Of a stretch of 22,396 bases of DNA, positions 11,401 through 22,300 are shown in pieces; the stretch's first letter is position 1; every line of letters begins with the position of its first letter. The position numbers were made by a program, and so were the translations under genes. Source of the DNA: Protostelium mycophagum (taxonomy: Eukaryota; Evosea; Variosea; Protosteliida; Protosteliaceae); NCBI GenBank assembly GCA_002081555.1, contig MZNV01002525.1:1-22396 (forward strand), read 5' to 3'. The notes beneath the pieces are model-generated. The model worked only from the letters and a program-made list of their open reading frames with translations. It made no database searches and was not told the DNA's origin.

Positions 11401-12322
11401 AGAGATAACTAGAGAACGAGGCGGCAAAGCCGCAGTAACATCCAGTCATACAATTTCGCCATAACAGTTGACAGAGATTCCGAGAAAAAGCACGAACAAC
11501 TCAGGACAGAAATGTTGGCATTAGAAGCCAGAGGAGAAGACGAAGGCAATTTACAGGTCAAATTGGCACGTGCCAAGAGGGACAACAAAGTGATGGAGGA
11601 GCAGTTACACGATATGGCGGACAGACTAAAGCAAGAGATACAACGACGAGAGGAGGTATGTGTATTTTCAAATTATTTTGATGCAATCACAAAAATTTTT
11701 CGTACAGCGAGCTCAAATACAACCACCTCTTGTTAAGAGAGAAGGAAACAAATTGACACATGCAGATCACGTCTGCAAAAGTTCGAGTCGACAGGGCCCT
11801 CGAGATGGTCAAGAAAAAATCTCTGAAGAATGAGAGTCCCTCACACATCGTGATGCACCGAACTCCTCAGAGAAGAGTTGGCAAAGTGATGTCGCCTGGC
11901 ACATCACCCATATCCTCAACACGTGGCGCCAGGCAAGTCTTGTCTCAAATGCTGGGCGAGCAGCCAGGCGTGTTACAATATGTACAGGAATTGATGGGCA
12001 AAGTCGAGGTGAAGCTTTTGCATCAATGAGAATCTTCGAAGCTGTCTCGCGAGAGCTAACTTGTGTCTCGCAGGAACAATCCTCTATCATTTCAACTCTG
12101 GAAGAGGAAAACGCTGCACTGCTATCAGATGAGAGAGAAGAGCACAGCAGCAAATATGTACAGTCCATAGAGAGAGAGCTTCAGAAGGCAAACTCGGTCA
12201 TCCGATTTCAGCATGAAGAGTTTGATGCGAAAACAAAAGAACTGGATGCCACACGCAATCAACTGCTCTCCTACATCACATCCCCACCACGACATGACAG
12301 GACCCCGAAAAATAAAAAGTGA
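8430..12322 (+). CDS. Long coiled-coil protein, function unknown
   Basis: Eighteen exons join in frame to 878 residues: 8430-8540, 8584-8617, 8656-8798, 8840-8897, 8940-9061, 9094-9185, 9285-9515, 9663-9755, 9843-9987, 10033-10140, 10222-10322, 10446-10685, 10823-11159, 11223-11347, 11475-11655, 11708-11731, 11766-12008, 12074-12322. The first third is low-complexity and disordered, rich in Pro, Ser, Asp and Glu, with acidic runs (EEEPEPEEND) and SP motifs (SPVRSPSLVHSPN). From about residue 265 it is a near-continuous heptad coiled coil rich in Glu, Lys, Gln, Leu and Arg. A break of Ser/Pro/Arg (HRTPQRRVGKVMSPGTSP) precedes a final short coil and a basic tail (SPPRHDRTPKNKK). This is the build of cytoskeletal, centrosomal or myosin-tail-like scaffolds, but no specific family is recognised. 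The SP/TP sites suggest regulation by proline-directed kinases. The start is the first ATG followed by an open frame. Confidence 0.82.
11421..11433 (+). repeat. GCGGC-AAA-GCCGC hairpin in an intron
   Basis: A perfect 5-bp stem with a 3-base loop sits in the 127-nt intron 11348-11474 of the coiled-coil gene. Its form (GCGGC, three bases, GCCGC) matches the signature hairpin of the two larger intronic elements at 14617-14767 and 15630-15764. It may be a degenerate third member. Confidence 0.45.
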
Positions 12323-12599
12323 ATTAATTTGTGTTTTTCAAGAGTAAGCAAAGACGAGCAAAGCGTCGACAGAATGAAATTCATGGAGATATATTCAGTA
12401 GTCAGGTTTGAGATATTTATCCATATCTTTATTTGGTAGACCATATCATCTAACTCTGTCTGGATTGTAGATGTAATCTATTATATATTTTTATTTTTCT
12501 GAAACTTGGGGAAAAGTATACTTGCGCAATCGACATGTCACAACACTTTAAGACACATTAATTATGGATGCATACAAAAACGTCGACTTTTATTCTCAC
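12323..12599. other. Convergent intergenic spacer
   Basis: AT-rich spacer between two convergent genes. It contains TATTATATATTTTTATTTTT at about 12479-12498 and, next to the minus-strand stop, TTTATT at 12588-12593, which gives AATAAA on the minus strand 7 bases after the CUB/EGF gene stop. No ORF or RNA gene is seen. Confidence 0.6.
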
Positions 12600-15500
12600 T
12601 CACATCACCAACACGATCAACACAATGAAGATGCCCATGACAGAGCTCGTGCTCCTTAATGCGGTCGACGTCCTGCCTTGTTGATAGGTATATTTAGCCT
12701 TCGTGGGAGGTCCCGGAATTGTGGTCTCTTTTGGAGGAGGATCCGCCAAGAAGTTGCTGATGATGATGACTCTTAAACCTTCCTGAGCCTTCGCCGATGT
12801 TATGAATGGGTTATCCGATGGATTCGCTATTGCGGCAGAGGTCGCTCTTGATAATGTGTCTATTGCATCGTTAATCTCCACTTCTCCGTCTGGGCTCTGT
12901 CGCGTGTGTCAGTTTGACACTTCTGACATATGTAATTTGACACTTCTGATATGTGTCAAATGACTCACCAATGTGAATCTGATCCTCCACTGATTCAGAA
13001 TAAAAGGATCGGCTGAGATGATTGTGAGATGCTCTATCGAGACACCGATCACATCCGCCACGATGTGCTCAAAGTCTGAATTATAAAAAGATCCGTTATC
13101 GTCCAATACATCCAAAGCCATGACCTGCATCAATGTAAGTTCTCAGAACACCGTACAGAAGAGATTCGAAATTTACGTGAAGTTTCTCGCGCGTGTTGGT
13201 ATATCTCGGAGAGGTTGCATTTGGTCTTGATACCATAGAGCTGGTCGGTGTAGACGTAGGGATTGTACTCGTTATAGATGACGAAGTATCAACTCTTGTT
13301 AAAGATGAAACGGTAGTGTGGCTGGTGGAGGATGTTGGGACGGTAGTGTAGCTGGAGGATGTTGGGACGGTAGGGATTGCCGAGGATGTGGAAAATGTCG
13401 AACTGGTTGTAGATGAGGATGAGATGATCGTGCATGGATCTGATGTGTTGTAAGGTCTACAGATTGGATATGTCTGTGCTGGCTGTTGATATGTATCTAC
13501 AATCATTCAGAATAAAGTGTATTCTACAACTCTGTAGAACAGAACATCAATCTATAAATAGACTCACGGTAGAACTGGATGTCATAATATATCGGCAATA
13601 TCTTCCCACTTCCTTGTCCATATATACCGATATATGTATTCCTGTCATCAAGTCAAAAGTGTCAGAGTGACACGTCATCACCTCTCGCTGTACTTGTAGT
13701 CCTGATTCTCCAACACTAAACCACCTATGTTGTAATTTGTTCTGTCTAATGGACTGTAGTCTCTGCCAGGCAGGGTGCCATCGCGTCTGATCAGTACGAT
13801 GATGTTGCCATAGTTTGACCTCTGCTTGACGTATAAATTGTATTGGTATGCGTATGCGCTATGCGGTAAATCTAGTTGATAAAAAGTCCAAGAAAATTCC
13901 GTGACGTAAGTCGGCTATGATACGTCATCACGAGATCTTGTCGTCGAGTACTCACGTTGTATATAGGCGCTTGGAGAAATAGAACTGAAGAGATGGATTG
14001 TGAGCAGTCATCTCCGACATATTGATAATTACATATACACTTTCCGCGAAAACACACTCCTTGGTAACTACAGCTGTTGGGACATGCAGAGAGAAGTTCG
14101 GCAGACACGACGAATCTTGAATCTACACCACTGTAGACGATACTGTTGAGATATTCACGCTGTCCTGAATATACGTTGAAGGGAAAGACGGTGACAAAGT
14201 TGGTATCCGCCAGGCCACCAAACAAATAGGTACTAAAGTCAACGTAGATGCTACGGCCACGGTTGTAACTGTTTGATGTCAGACCGTGACGATATCTTGG
14301 TGACACGTGGAGAACTATAACTGCAGTGGTGATATGATGTCGACTCACTTTAGCATGACTACAGAGATAGCTGAGATGGTCTGCGTCTCCGGGACTTCCA
14401 ACTTCCATCTACAACTGTGATGATATCAGCAAATTGAATATACGGTTTGAGACAAACGGACTTCATTGGGTATTCGGTATTTTCCAAGACTTTTCCGCTA
14501 TAGCCTTGCTCTACGGAGTGGTCCGTGATCAATGTGGGTTGTGTGCCGATCTGTACAGATGTGGTTCCTTCACATGAATCTACAACGATGTAAATCGCCA
14601 CTTCTCAGGCTAACGTCCCTTTGAGCACCAAGATTGTTTTGTTTGTGGTGCACAGCACTACAGAGCGGCATTAATAATGTGGTTCTACCACACTAACATC
14701 TGCAGCTTTGCAGCAGTGGTTCAAAGACTGCGGCTGCCGTCACTATATGATGCGGCAGAGCCGCATCTAAACTTCTATGGATTAATTGTCACCAGAGATG
14801 TTGTGACAGAAAGATCAAATGTCTTACTCTGTCTGCAGTCGTGACCGAACCAACCGAATTTACATTTACAAATACCTCCGAAGCATTCACCGTTCCCACA
14901 TCCCGAGCGACAATAATCTCCACACGATCAGAGACACATTTCGCCGAAATCTCACGGAATATTCCACGAAAAGATCGAGAATTCTCCCAGATCATTTCGT
15001 AAACCCGTCAACTTTTCGCTGACTTACCGGTGTTTTCAGTGCAATTCTTACCGCTCCAGTAAGGTGGGCACAGTAGACATTTCTTTGTATCTCGCTCACA
15101 AAACCCTGTGTACTCGTCACATTACGAATCACAACTTTTCGCGCCAAAAGCTCACTCGTTTCGTAAGAAAACGAGAAATAATCCCGCACTGCATCTGTGT
15201 TTGTCATCTTGAACTGTACGGTCAGTTTCCCGGAAAAAGCTATGAATTGTAGAGGGTCGTCTGAGCGTTGTAGAACCTTGCTGGGTGTGGTGCTGACGTC
15301 ACCATCGTATATTATAATCGTATTATCTATGTTGAATTTCGGGAATATGACGTAAACCATGTTTGAGTAGGACCCGGAGGCCAGAACAGTTATGGCAAAA
15401 TCCGCTATAAAAGTTATAAATGTCTCGTTGTAGATTGACTTTTTTCCAGTGTAGATGGGCGGAATGTCAATGGTGAAGATAAAGCGTTGTCAATATACCT

Positions 15501-16639
15501 TTCAGAGCACCGAGGGCGCTCGTCCGGACGTTGCCGCCCGGTGCGCTGAGAGTATACTGTCCTTCGGAGTAAGCTGTATGCAAATCAGAGATCACACAGA
15601 CGTCTCAATGATTTGTGCCGTCGACATATCCCTTTGAGCTCCATGTTTGTCTATGATGCACAGCACCACAAATTGACATTCGCAATGCGGCTTGCCGCAC
15701 CACACTGTGTGGTACAAAGAAGATCTGTGGTCGTCGTTATGATATGCCGCGGCAGAGCCGCATCGAAATTATCGTGGTGTCCAAAGAGATATCACTTACG
15801 TCTGGAACAGTCGGTACCAGACCACCCCACGTCACTGTCAGGCGGTCAGATTCCACTTTTCCTCTGACAGACTCACCATGTACATATGTCAGATTGACAG
15901 CTACCATGGCCGCTGCAGTCTGTACAATAACGTTGCGTACAATCAGTACCAGTGTAACCAGCAAAACAGACACATTCTCCATATACGCATTTTCCGTTGG
16001 TTCCGCATCCATCTTCACCAAGACATGTATCTACAATGAGGTCACCTCTTCCCTCCAATTTTGAATGCAAACCTACCGAAATAATAATTCAAGATAAAGC
16101 CCCTGCCGGTGATGAGATTGTTTGATGAAAATGATACATTGACAAAGATGTTGCTGGGATCGAGATTGATGACGAGCGGCTCCGGTGATGGTAAAGAGCT
16201 AACTCCATCAGGGATGACATCCATCCACCCAGAGAAGACCTTCTTCCTGCCGTTGCCATATGAGACAGAAAGCAGATCTATAAATCGTGAGGAAAATGGA
16301 GTGTGATGATGCGAAGATCACCCTTTCCATATTCGATGTCCAAAAATGGGACCTCAATCACCAAACGTTTTGGAACAATGGAGGTATTGGTGTTATTGTA
16401 AGAGAGTGTCCAAGTGCAGTTCAAACTATTTGCATACCACTCATTCACCGTTATACCTGATGAATCAGATCAGCTCCATTCTGAAGAGCACACTTACTGC
16501 TGATTGTGAGGCCATCTGCGACCGGACAACTGTAAAAATGTTGGAATCGAACCGAAGACTCAATCTGACAAACTCACTCCGAACTGTTCTTTTGCGCGAT
16601 GCTGACCGCAAAGAAGCAGATGAAGACACAGATGATCAT
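12600..16639 (-). CDS. Secreted or GPI-anchored protein with CUB-like and EGF modules
   Basis: Eighteen exons join in frame to 901 residues: 16639-16578, 16529-16498, 16456-16322, 16277-16077, 16030-15877, 15834-15800, 15573-15499, 15404-15156, 15105-15052, 14917-14828, 14579-14413, 14380-14349, 14295-13956, 13914-13682, 13641-13568, 13496-13177, 13124-12969, 12896-12600. Order: signal peptide (MIICVFICFFAVSIAQ); CUB-like 1; EGFs CGTNGKCVYGECVCFAGYTG and CSGHGSCQSDICTCDVGWSG; CUB-like 2; EGFs ending CLLCPPYWSGDYC and CGNGECFGGICKCKFGWFG; CUB-like 3; EGF CSYQGVCFRGKCICNYQYVG; CUB-like 4; a Ser/Thr-rich mucin-like stalk (about 13220-13430); a SEA-like module; and a C-terminal hydrophobic tail (GIFIVLIVLVM) right at the end, as in a GPI signal. 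Likely a surface adhesion or recognition protein. CUB assignment rests on beta-strand pattern and Trp/Cys spacing, so it is tentative; the EGFs are clear. Confidence 0.85.
12909..12960. repeat. Short direct repeat in intron 17 of the CUB/EGF gene
   Basis: The 72-nt intron 12897-12968 contains TTTGACACTTCTGACATATG followed by a near copy TTTGACACTTCTGATATGTG with a spacing of about 25 bases, plus flanking TGTCA/TGACA pieces that are partly inverted. A small local duplication without coding role. Confidence 0.6.
14617..14767. repeat. Hairpin-rich intronic element, copy A
   Basis: About 151 bases inside the 248-nt intron 14580-14827 of the CUB/EGF gene. It starts with CCCTTTGAGC and ends with the perfect hairpin GATGCGGC-AGA-GCCGCATC at 14749-14767. 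Internal small stems include TGTGG-TTCTA-CCACA and CTGCA-GCTT-TGCAG. It shares end sequences and TGCACAGCACTAC with copy B at 15630-15764 but diverges between them. No terminal inverted repeat, ORF or target duplication is obvious. Confidence 0.62.
15630..15764. repeat. Hairpin-rich intronic element, copy B
   Basis: About 135 bases inside the 226-nt intron 15574-15799 of the same gene, in the same orientation as copy A. It starts CCCTTTGAGC and holds TGCACAGCACCAC, the stems TGCGGC-TT-GCCGCA and ACCACA-CTG-TGTGGT, and ends with GCGGC-AGA-GCCGC at 15749-15761. The shared ends and shared style of tight GC hairpins argue for common origin with copy A, while the middle is divergent. Confidence 0.62.
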
Positions 16640-16721
16640 CCTGTGTCACCCCAAAGTTTGAACTTAGGGGAAGTGACACCCGCAAAATTCGCTGTCACTT
16701 GTCGGGTCGGCGGACAAACAT

Positions 16722-17152
16722 TCAATCAGACGACGACTGACCATCCAGCTTGTAGGACTGTTGCAGCTTATTAACATCCTCGTGGTCCGGGCAAGATTGA
16801 TCCTCTGGTAATACTGCTTGTTTTGGTGCTTCTGACCTTACTGCATCGCGCAGCGGTTTCAAATTCTCAAGTTTTTTCGGAAGTACGTAAATCGGCGCAA
16901 TTACAACGAAAGTGATAAACACAGAAATTAGTTGATTTTATTTGCTCTCTGGTTCAATTTTTAGATCGCCTTTGCAGTCTTCTTTGGCAATAACGCATTC
17001 AGCCTAAACCCAGTATAACAGGCACCTGTTTAGCTTTAAATATTTATGCAAAAATAACGAGAAAAATCCAACCGCCACGCCACGGCAGTGTCACACTTTT
17101 TCTTGCGTTTCGCGAAGAGAAATCGCGTTTCCCCACCACAGAGAGCGGCATA
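16722..17152 (-). CDS. Possible small minus-strand membrane protein, splice not resolved
   Basis: Two suggestive minus-strand pieces lie between the CUB/EGF gene and the PSI/ABCG gene. One starts at an ATG at 17152 (MSMPLSVVGKRDFSSRNARK, like a mitochondrial presequence) and ends in a hydrophobic WIFLVIFA. The other (16922-16722) begins with hydrophobic VFITFVVIAPIYVLPKKL and ends in a hydrophilic tail and a stop. Together they would suit a short single-pass inner-membrane protein. No GT-AG join that keeps the frame was found: the second piece has no AG acceptor directly before it. Treat it as a hint only; chance ORFs are a serious alternative. Confidence 0.25.
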
Positions 17153-17162
17153 CTCATAGAAG

Positions 17163-19388
17163 ATGATGAAGTCAATCATCCTTCTGATTGGGTTACTACC
17201 CTTGCTCAGTTACAGTGTTCCGGTGGACTGCAGTATACTCGCCGTCCATAACTGTATGAGTTGCCTGGTTTTTGAGGATTGCGGATGGAGCAAATATACT
17301 GTAGGTCTGTCAATTCTCACGTGATTTTGATCTCTACAGAATTCTTGCATGAATTTGGATTCAGGACAACCAATGGTCACGATCTGTCCAGATGCGGGAT
17401 CCAGCTGTGAGCATTTGGTTATAATTTTTTTCTGCACTCACAAATACAGCCTCTTCCTGCACTTACATCACTGGATGTAATACCTGCCTGGGAAATTCTT
17501 ATGTTAATTGTTCTTTTGAAGTCAAGACTGGCAATTGCATCGCGAGAAGAGGCGTGGCAAGTGACGGCCCCGTGTTCACGAATGGTTCGCAATGTCCATA
17601 CGATCCTGCCAGTGAGAGGTGCCTGTACATGTGACACGAGATTAATCATAACTAGGTGATCCTTGTCGAGAAAAGTCAACATGCACGGGATGTCTAGGAA
17701 CAAAAGGCTGTCAATTCAATCCGTCTAATGGGACTTGTGTATTGGGAACAAATGACGACAGATTTTGGCATTCTTACACACAATGTCCCTACACCACACT
17801 GAGTATCACCACCTGCATTTTCTAAGCTGATCCATCCAGACGATCCGTGTTGGAAGTACAGTTCCTGTGCCAACTGCCTCACAAGATCAAATGAAGAGAG
17901 CGGTTGTGCGTGGTCGCCATCTCGAAGTAGCTGCGGCACAAAGGGATGGGCTCCAGAACAGGACTTTGTTCAAGGACCAAATCACTGCCAGAAGAATGGT
18001 CAGCGAAGATGTTCTGTAACCACTGAAGATTCGCAGATCGTTGTGACTACTATTCCTGCAGCAGTTGTGTTGGCCGCTATTGCATGTATAATTTTAATAC
18101 TTCAAGATGTGTCACTGCTGAGGAAGGCAAGAACATAAAGACGGCGTCAGACAAATGTCCGATTGAAACAGGTAAACCTTTTCAAATGGATACGGGTTCG
18201 AAATGATCAATCGATCAATTAATCATTAAAATTTCATATCATCCATCCATTTCGAATGTTGATGACATCTGATAAGATATACAGGAAAGTGTGCAAAATT
18301 TAAGAAATGTCAAGAATGTCGGCTGGGTGCTCAGGCACTTCCGGATGAGCAATGTCGGTGGTATGACCATGGCAGAGACTCAGCCTGTGTGACAAGGGAA
18401 GATCCCAGGTGGTCTTTTATAGACCCTGACGCAGAATGCGCATGGAATGTGACGTGTGAGTCATCCTTGTGGCAAGAATTATTTATTTTATTTTAGAAGG
18501 GATTCCTGTGAAATTTCCGTGAGATTTCAAGTCACTCAAGACAAACAGATGACGTCTGTAAAAACACTTTTGGAAGGAGGTGCCTCTCTGCCTTGTCTTT
18601 CTCTGAAGACAAATGCGGATTTCTACCAGTAAATAACACTGCCATTGAAATTCGAGCAAAAATCAACAACACCATCACTGATGCTACCAAGTGTCCATAT
18701 GTGGCTGACGGTGCGTATGTTTCTACTATTTGAATCTTTTATGCAAAGATCTCGATTCTTTCGTGTCTTGGCACTTCTGTTTTATTTTGACATTGACATT
18801 TGACATTCTTGACAGATGACAAATGTGGGAGCAACATCACTGATAATTGCGATGTGTGCAATGCGAATCCCGCCTGCAAATGGACAGGAGACCCCCACAG
18901 GTGCCTTGTCAAATTTTTTCACGTGTTTGCGGTTATAACCGTGATCTTCACGTGAACAACCGCATCCAAAAAAGTCTGATAAAGACAGATGTGAAGCGGT
19001 GAATCACAAAAACGCTGCAGAAAGGGTCAAGTGTTTTGACTACTGCGCACCGGCAACTACTTGTAAAGAGTGTAGCGATATAGGTGGCAGAAACAACTCT
19101 TGTCTATGGTCTTATATGAACAGCACCTGCATCAAAGTCAAGGTGAGATATCATGGGATGTGGTGGAGATGTCATATCATGTAGTGGTGTTTTTCAAATG
19201 AAATTTCTGTACGCGGTTGCTATCGCAAACTTTGTGATTTGACGTGAAGAGATGTGACACCAGGAGATGTCGTATAGACGTGCTGAGACATCTTAACGAG
19301 TTGTAGATACCGAAGGGAGGACATCTCGAAGAGACAACAAGAGATAACGTGCGGCCTAATGTGGCTCTCATGTGCCCGGAGACACCAG
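17163..19388 (+). other. PSI-like cysteine-repeat array (N-terminal part of the last gene)
   Basis: Each unit follows C-x(5-8)-C-x2-C ... C-x-[WF] ... C ... C, the plexin/semaphorin/integrin (PSI) layout. Examples are [12 protein letters not shown] in unit 1, [51 protein letters not shown] and [16 protein letters not shown]. Eight or nine units can be counted. Exons 3 to 8 each carry about one unit and all start and end in phase 1, the arrangement that lets exons be duplicated without breaking the frame. The region is rich in N-glycosylation sequons, consistent with an extracellular position. Confidence 0.72.
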
Positions 19389-22300
19389 GTGAAGCGGTAT
19401 TGTTTTTAAAAATAAAATGTATTGATGTGCAGCAACGCCACAGTAAATACGACTTTGTCAATCGCGGCTGTTCCACAGCAAAATAAATCACAACACACAC
19501 ATCTCTTCAAATCATATCCTCATGTATTTTTACAAGTACAACTAATCAACACAGAGAGTTGCAGTGACGAATTCCTGAAGGATTATTTGTGCCACGATGA
19601 TTGGGAGGACAAGATATTCGATGTGAGATATTATTTAAATTTCTTCAGACAATTTAATCTGACGTGGACCGTCGGCAAAAAACTCTTCTAAGAGACTCTT
19701 TCCACCACAATTTCTGACGAAAGACAGAAGGATAATTGTTACCCGACGAGTACTGTGCAGTCAGCATCGTGTCTTGGTGGATTTTTTCAAGTAAGATTTA
19801 TTTTAATTTGGAGATATGTCTGTTGTAAATTATTCTCGGTGTTTTCAGAATTTTATCACACGAAAATTCCAAGAAAATTCCAAGAAAATTCTGATGTCAT
19901 CAGACGAACGGAACGCAGTCGGATTTTTGGTTTAAAAATTACACACATGTGGTGAGCAAATGTTGTCCAGGCTATTTCTGCCCAAGTAGACATATCTGCA
20001 CTGTCAAATGTGACACAGGTCAAAACTCGAATTATTTATCTTTTATTGTTTATTATTTTCGTACAAAAATAATCCACAAAATAATACCAAACCTCTTGTG
20101 CGTGATACACATCAAGTACACTCAAGACATACAGGTGCCTTCTGTCCACTTGGCATCGCGAACTACACGCGGACCGCGAAAAGAAGTACTAAAGACAAGG
20201 AGACCATCGTATGTACACCTTACAATGACACCGTCGTATCCCCCCAGTTCGGGTGTGGTGGTGCCGATATGGAGATAAGATGTAAAGGAGGTTACTTCTG
20301 TAACAACACCGTGACACAGTGCGTAGAACTCGATGAAATTTCAGGGTTTTGGGAATATTGCCGCGAAACGAATTTTTTCGGCGAAATTCAAACGAAAATC
20401 ACGATTTAAATGTTGATAGAGAGATTTGCCCAGAGGACTATTTCTGCAGGCCAGGAAGTACAGAGGCTTCGTATTGTTATCCCGGCCCATTGTTCCGATT
20501 ACTGCAGATCGGAATTGACTGCCCTCCAGGTTTGAACGTCTAAAGCAAAATATTTTATTTAAAAATATTGAATTGTTTGGTTCTGCAGATTTTATTTTTG
20601 TTTTTATTTATTGTTATTTTTAAATTTTAATTCAGATTTATTTTTATTTTATTTTATTTATTTTTGTGGATGGAAAGCAGAAATGCCGAGAAACGAACGA
20701 AAAAATAATGAAAAAATCCCGCCAAAACCACATACATTAAGATATCTCAGGGTCTCCCAGGCCAGTGACAAGGACGATATCAGTATTAATACCCCCTCTA
20801 TTACTCATCTTGATCCCGATATTATATTCTATATCGCAAAAACTAATCGCAAAATGGAAGAAGAGAAGCTCCCAAGAAAAAAAGAAACATGTTGTGGTGC
20901 TCAACCATGACGTCACCACTTTGAGCGAGGCACAAGAGAATGGGCTCGTCTACACTCCGCCAAAAATCGATATTAACGTGAGGATTTCTACGATCTTCAA
21001 CAGAAAATTTAAATTTCAAACGATGAAATAAAATTAAATAAAATAATTAAAATACAGAGCGTCTACACTCTCCCCGTTTTTCCGATGGACATACAGTTCA
21101 AGGAGCTCACCGTTACCCTTGACAGCGGGACTGTCATATTGGATAACATAAGCGGAGTCTTCAGGTCTGGACGTCTCATTCTGCAGATTTTATTTTTGTT
21201 TTTATTTATTGTTATTTTTAAATTTTAATTCAGATTTATTTTTATTTTATTTTATTTATTTTTGTGGATGGAAAGCAGAAATGCCGAGAAACGAACGAAA
21301 AAATAATGAAAAAATCCCGCCAAAACCACATACATTAAGATATCTCAGGGTCTCCCAGGCCAGTGACAAGGACGATATCAGTATTAATACCCCCTCTATT
21401 ACTCATCTTGATCCCGATATTATATTCTATATCGCAAAAACTAATCGCAAAATGGAAGAAGAGAAGCTCCCAAGAAAAAAAGAAACATGTTGTGGTGCTC
21501 AACCATGACGTCACCACTTTGAGCGAGGCACAAGAGAATGGGCTCGTCTACACTCCGCCAAAAATCGATATTAACGTGAGGATTTCTACGATCTTCAACA
21601 GAAAATTTAAATTTCAAACGATGAAATAAAATTAAATAAAATAATTAAAATACAGAGCGTCTACACTCTCCCCGTTTTTCCGATGGACATACAGTTCAAG
21701 GAGCTCACCGTTACCCTTGACAGCGGGACTGTCATATTGGATAACATAAGCGGAGTCTTCAGGTCTGGACGTCTCACGGCCGTAATGGGGCCCAGTGGTT
21801 CCGGAAAAACTACCTTTTTATCCGCTGTCATGGGAAAGGTCGACCACACCGGTGACTTCTCATTATTTTATTTTTCGTCAATTTTTTTGTCAAAAAATTA
21901 TTGAAAATTTCGACGAATCTTCCTGAATATTTCCAGGAAAAGTCTCCCCCAACATACAAAAGATAAAGAGCCACATCGGTTTTGTGCCACAAGAGGACAT
22001 CATGCACAGAGAGCTCACCGTCAGGGAGAACCTATTGTTTTCTGCAAGCTACAGACTACCCAGTAATGTCACCAGAAGACAGAGGAGCGAGATTATAGAC
22101 AATGTGATAGAGATGTTGGAGCTGTCACATGTTCAGGAGCAGATTGTCGGAGACGAGGCGAGGAGGTACTGCGATTTTTTTATAAATCAATTTTATTAAA
22201 CTATCTCTTTGAAAAAGATGAGAAATTTCTCTGAAAAAGATGAGAAATTTCTTTGAAAATAAATCGAAATAAAATATAAATAAATACAGGGGGATAAGTG

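Noticed and set aside
15744-16064. 106-codon plus-strand ORF opposite the EGF exons
   Set aside because: Shadow of the minus-strand EGF exons, where the cysteine pattern is unmistakable.
16346-16774. 142-codon plus-strand ORF over the start of the CUB/EGF gene
   Set aside because: It overlaps the minus-strand signal peptide and first CUB-like exons, which splice cleanly in frame; the plus frame has no domain.
20581-21776. Direct repeats as long terminal repeats of a mobile element
   Set aside because: The copies abut each other, contain host exons and introns, and show no terminal TG...CA, primer site or target-site duplication; a plain tandem duplication explains them.
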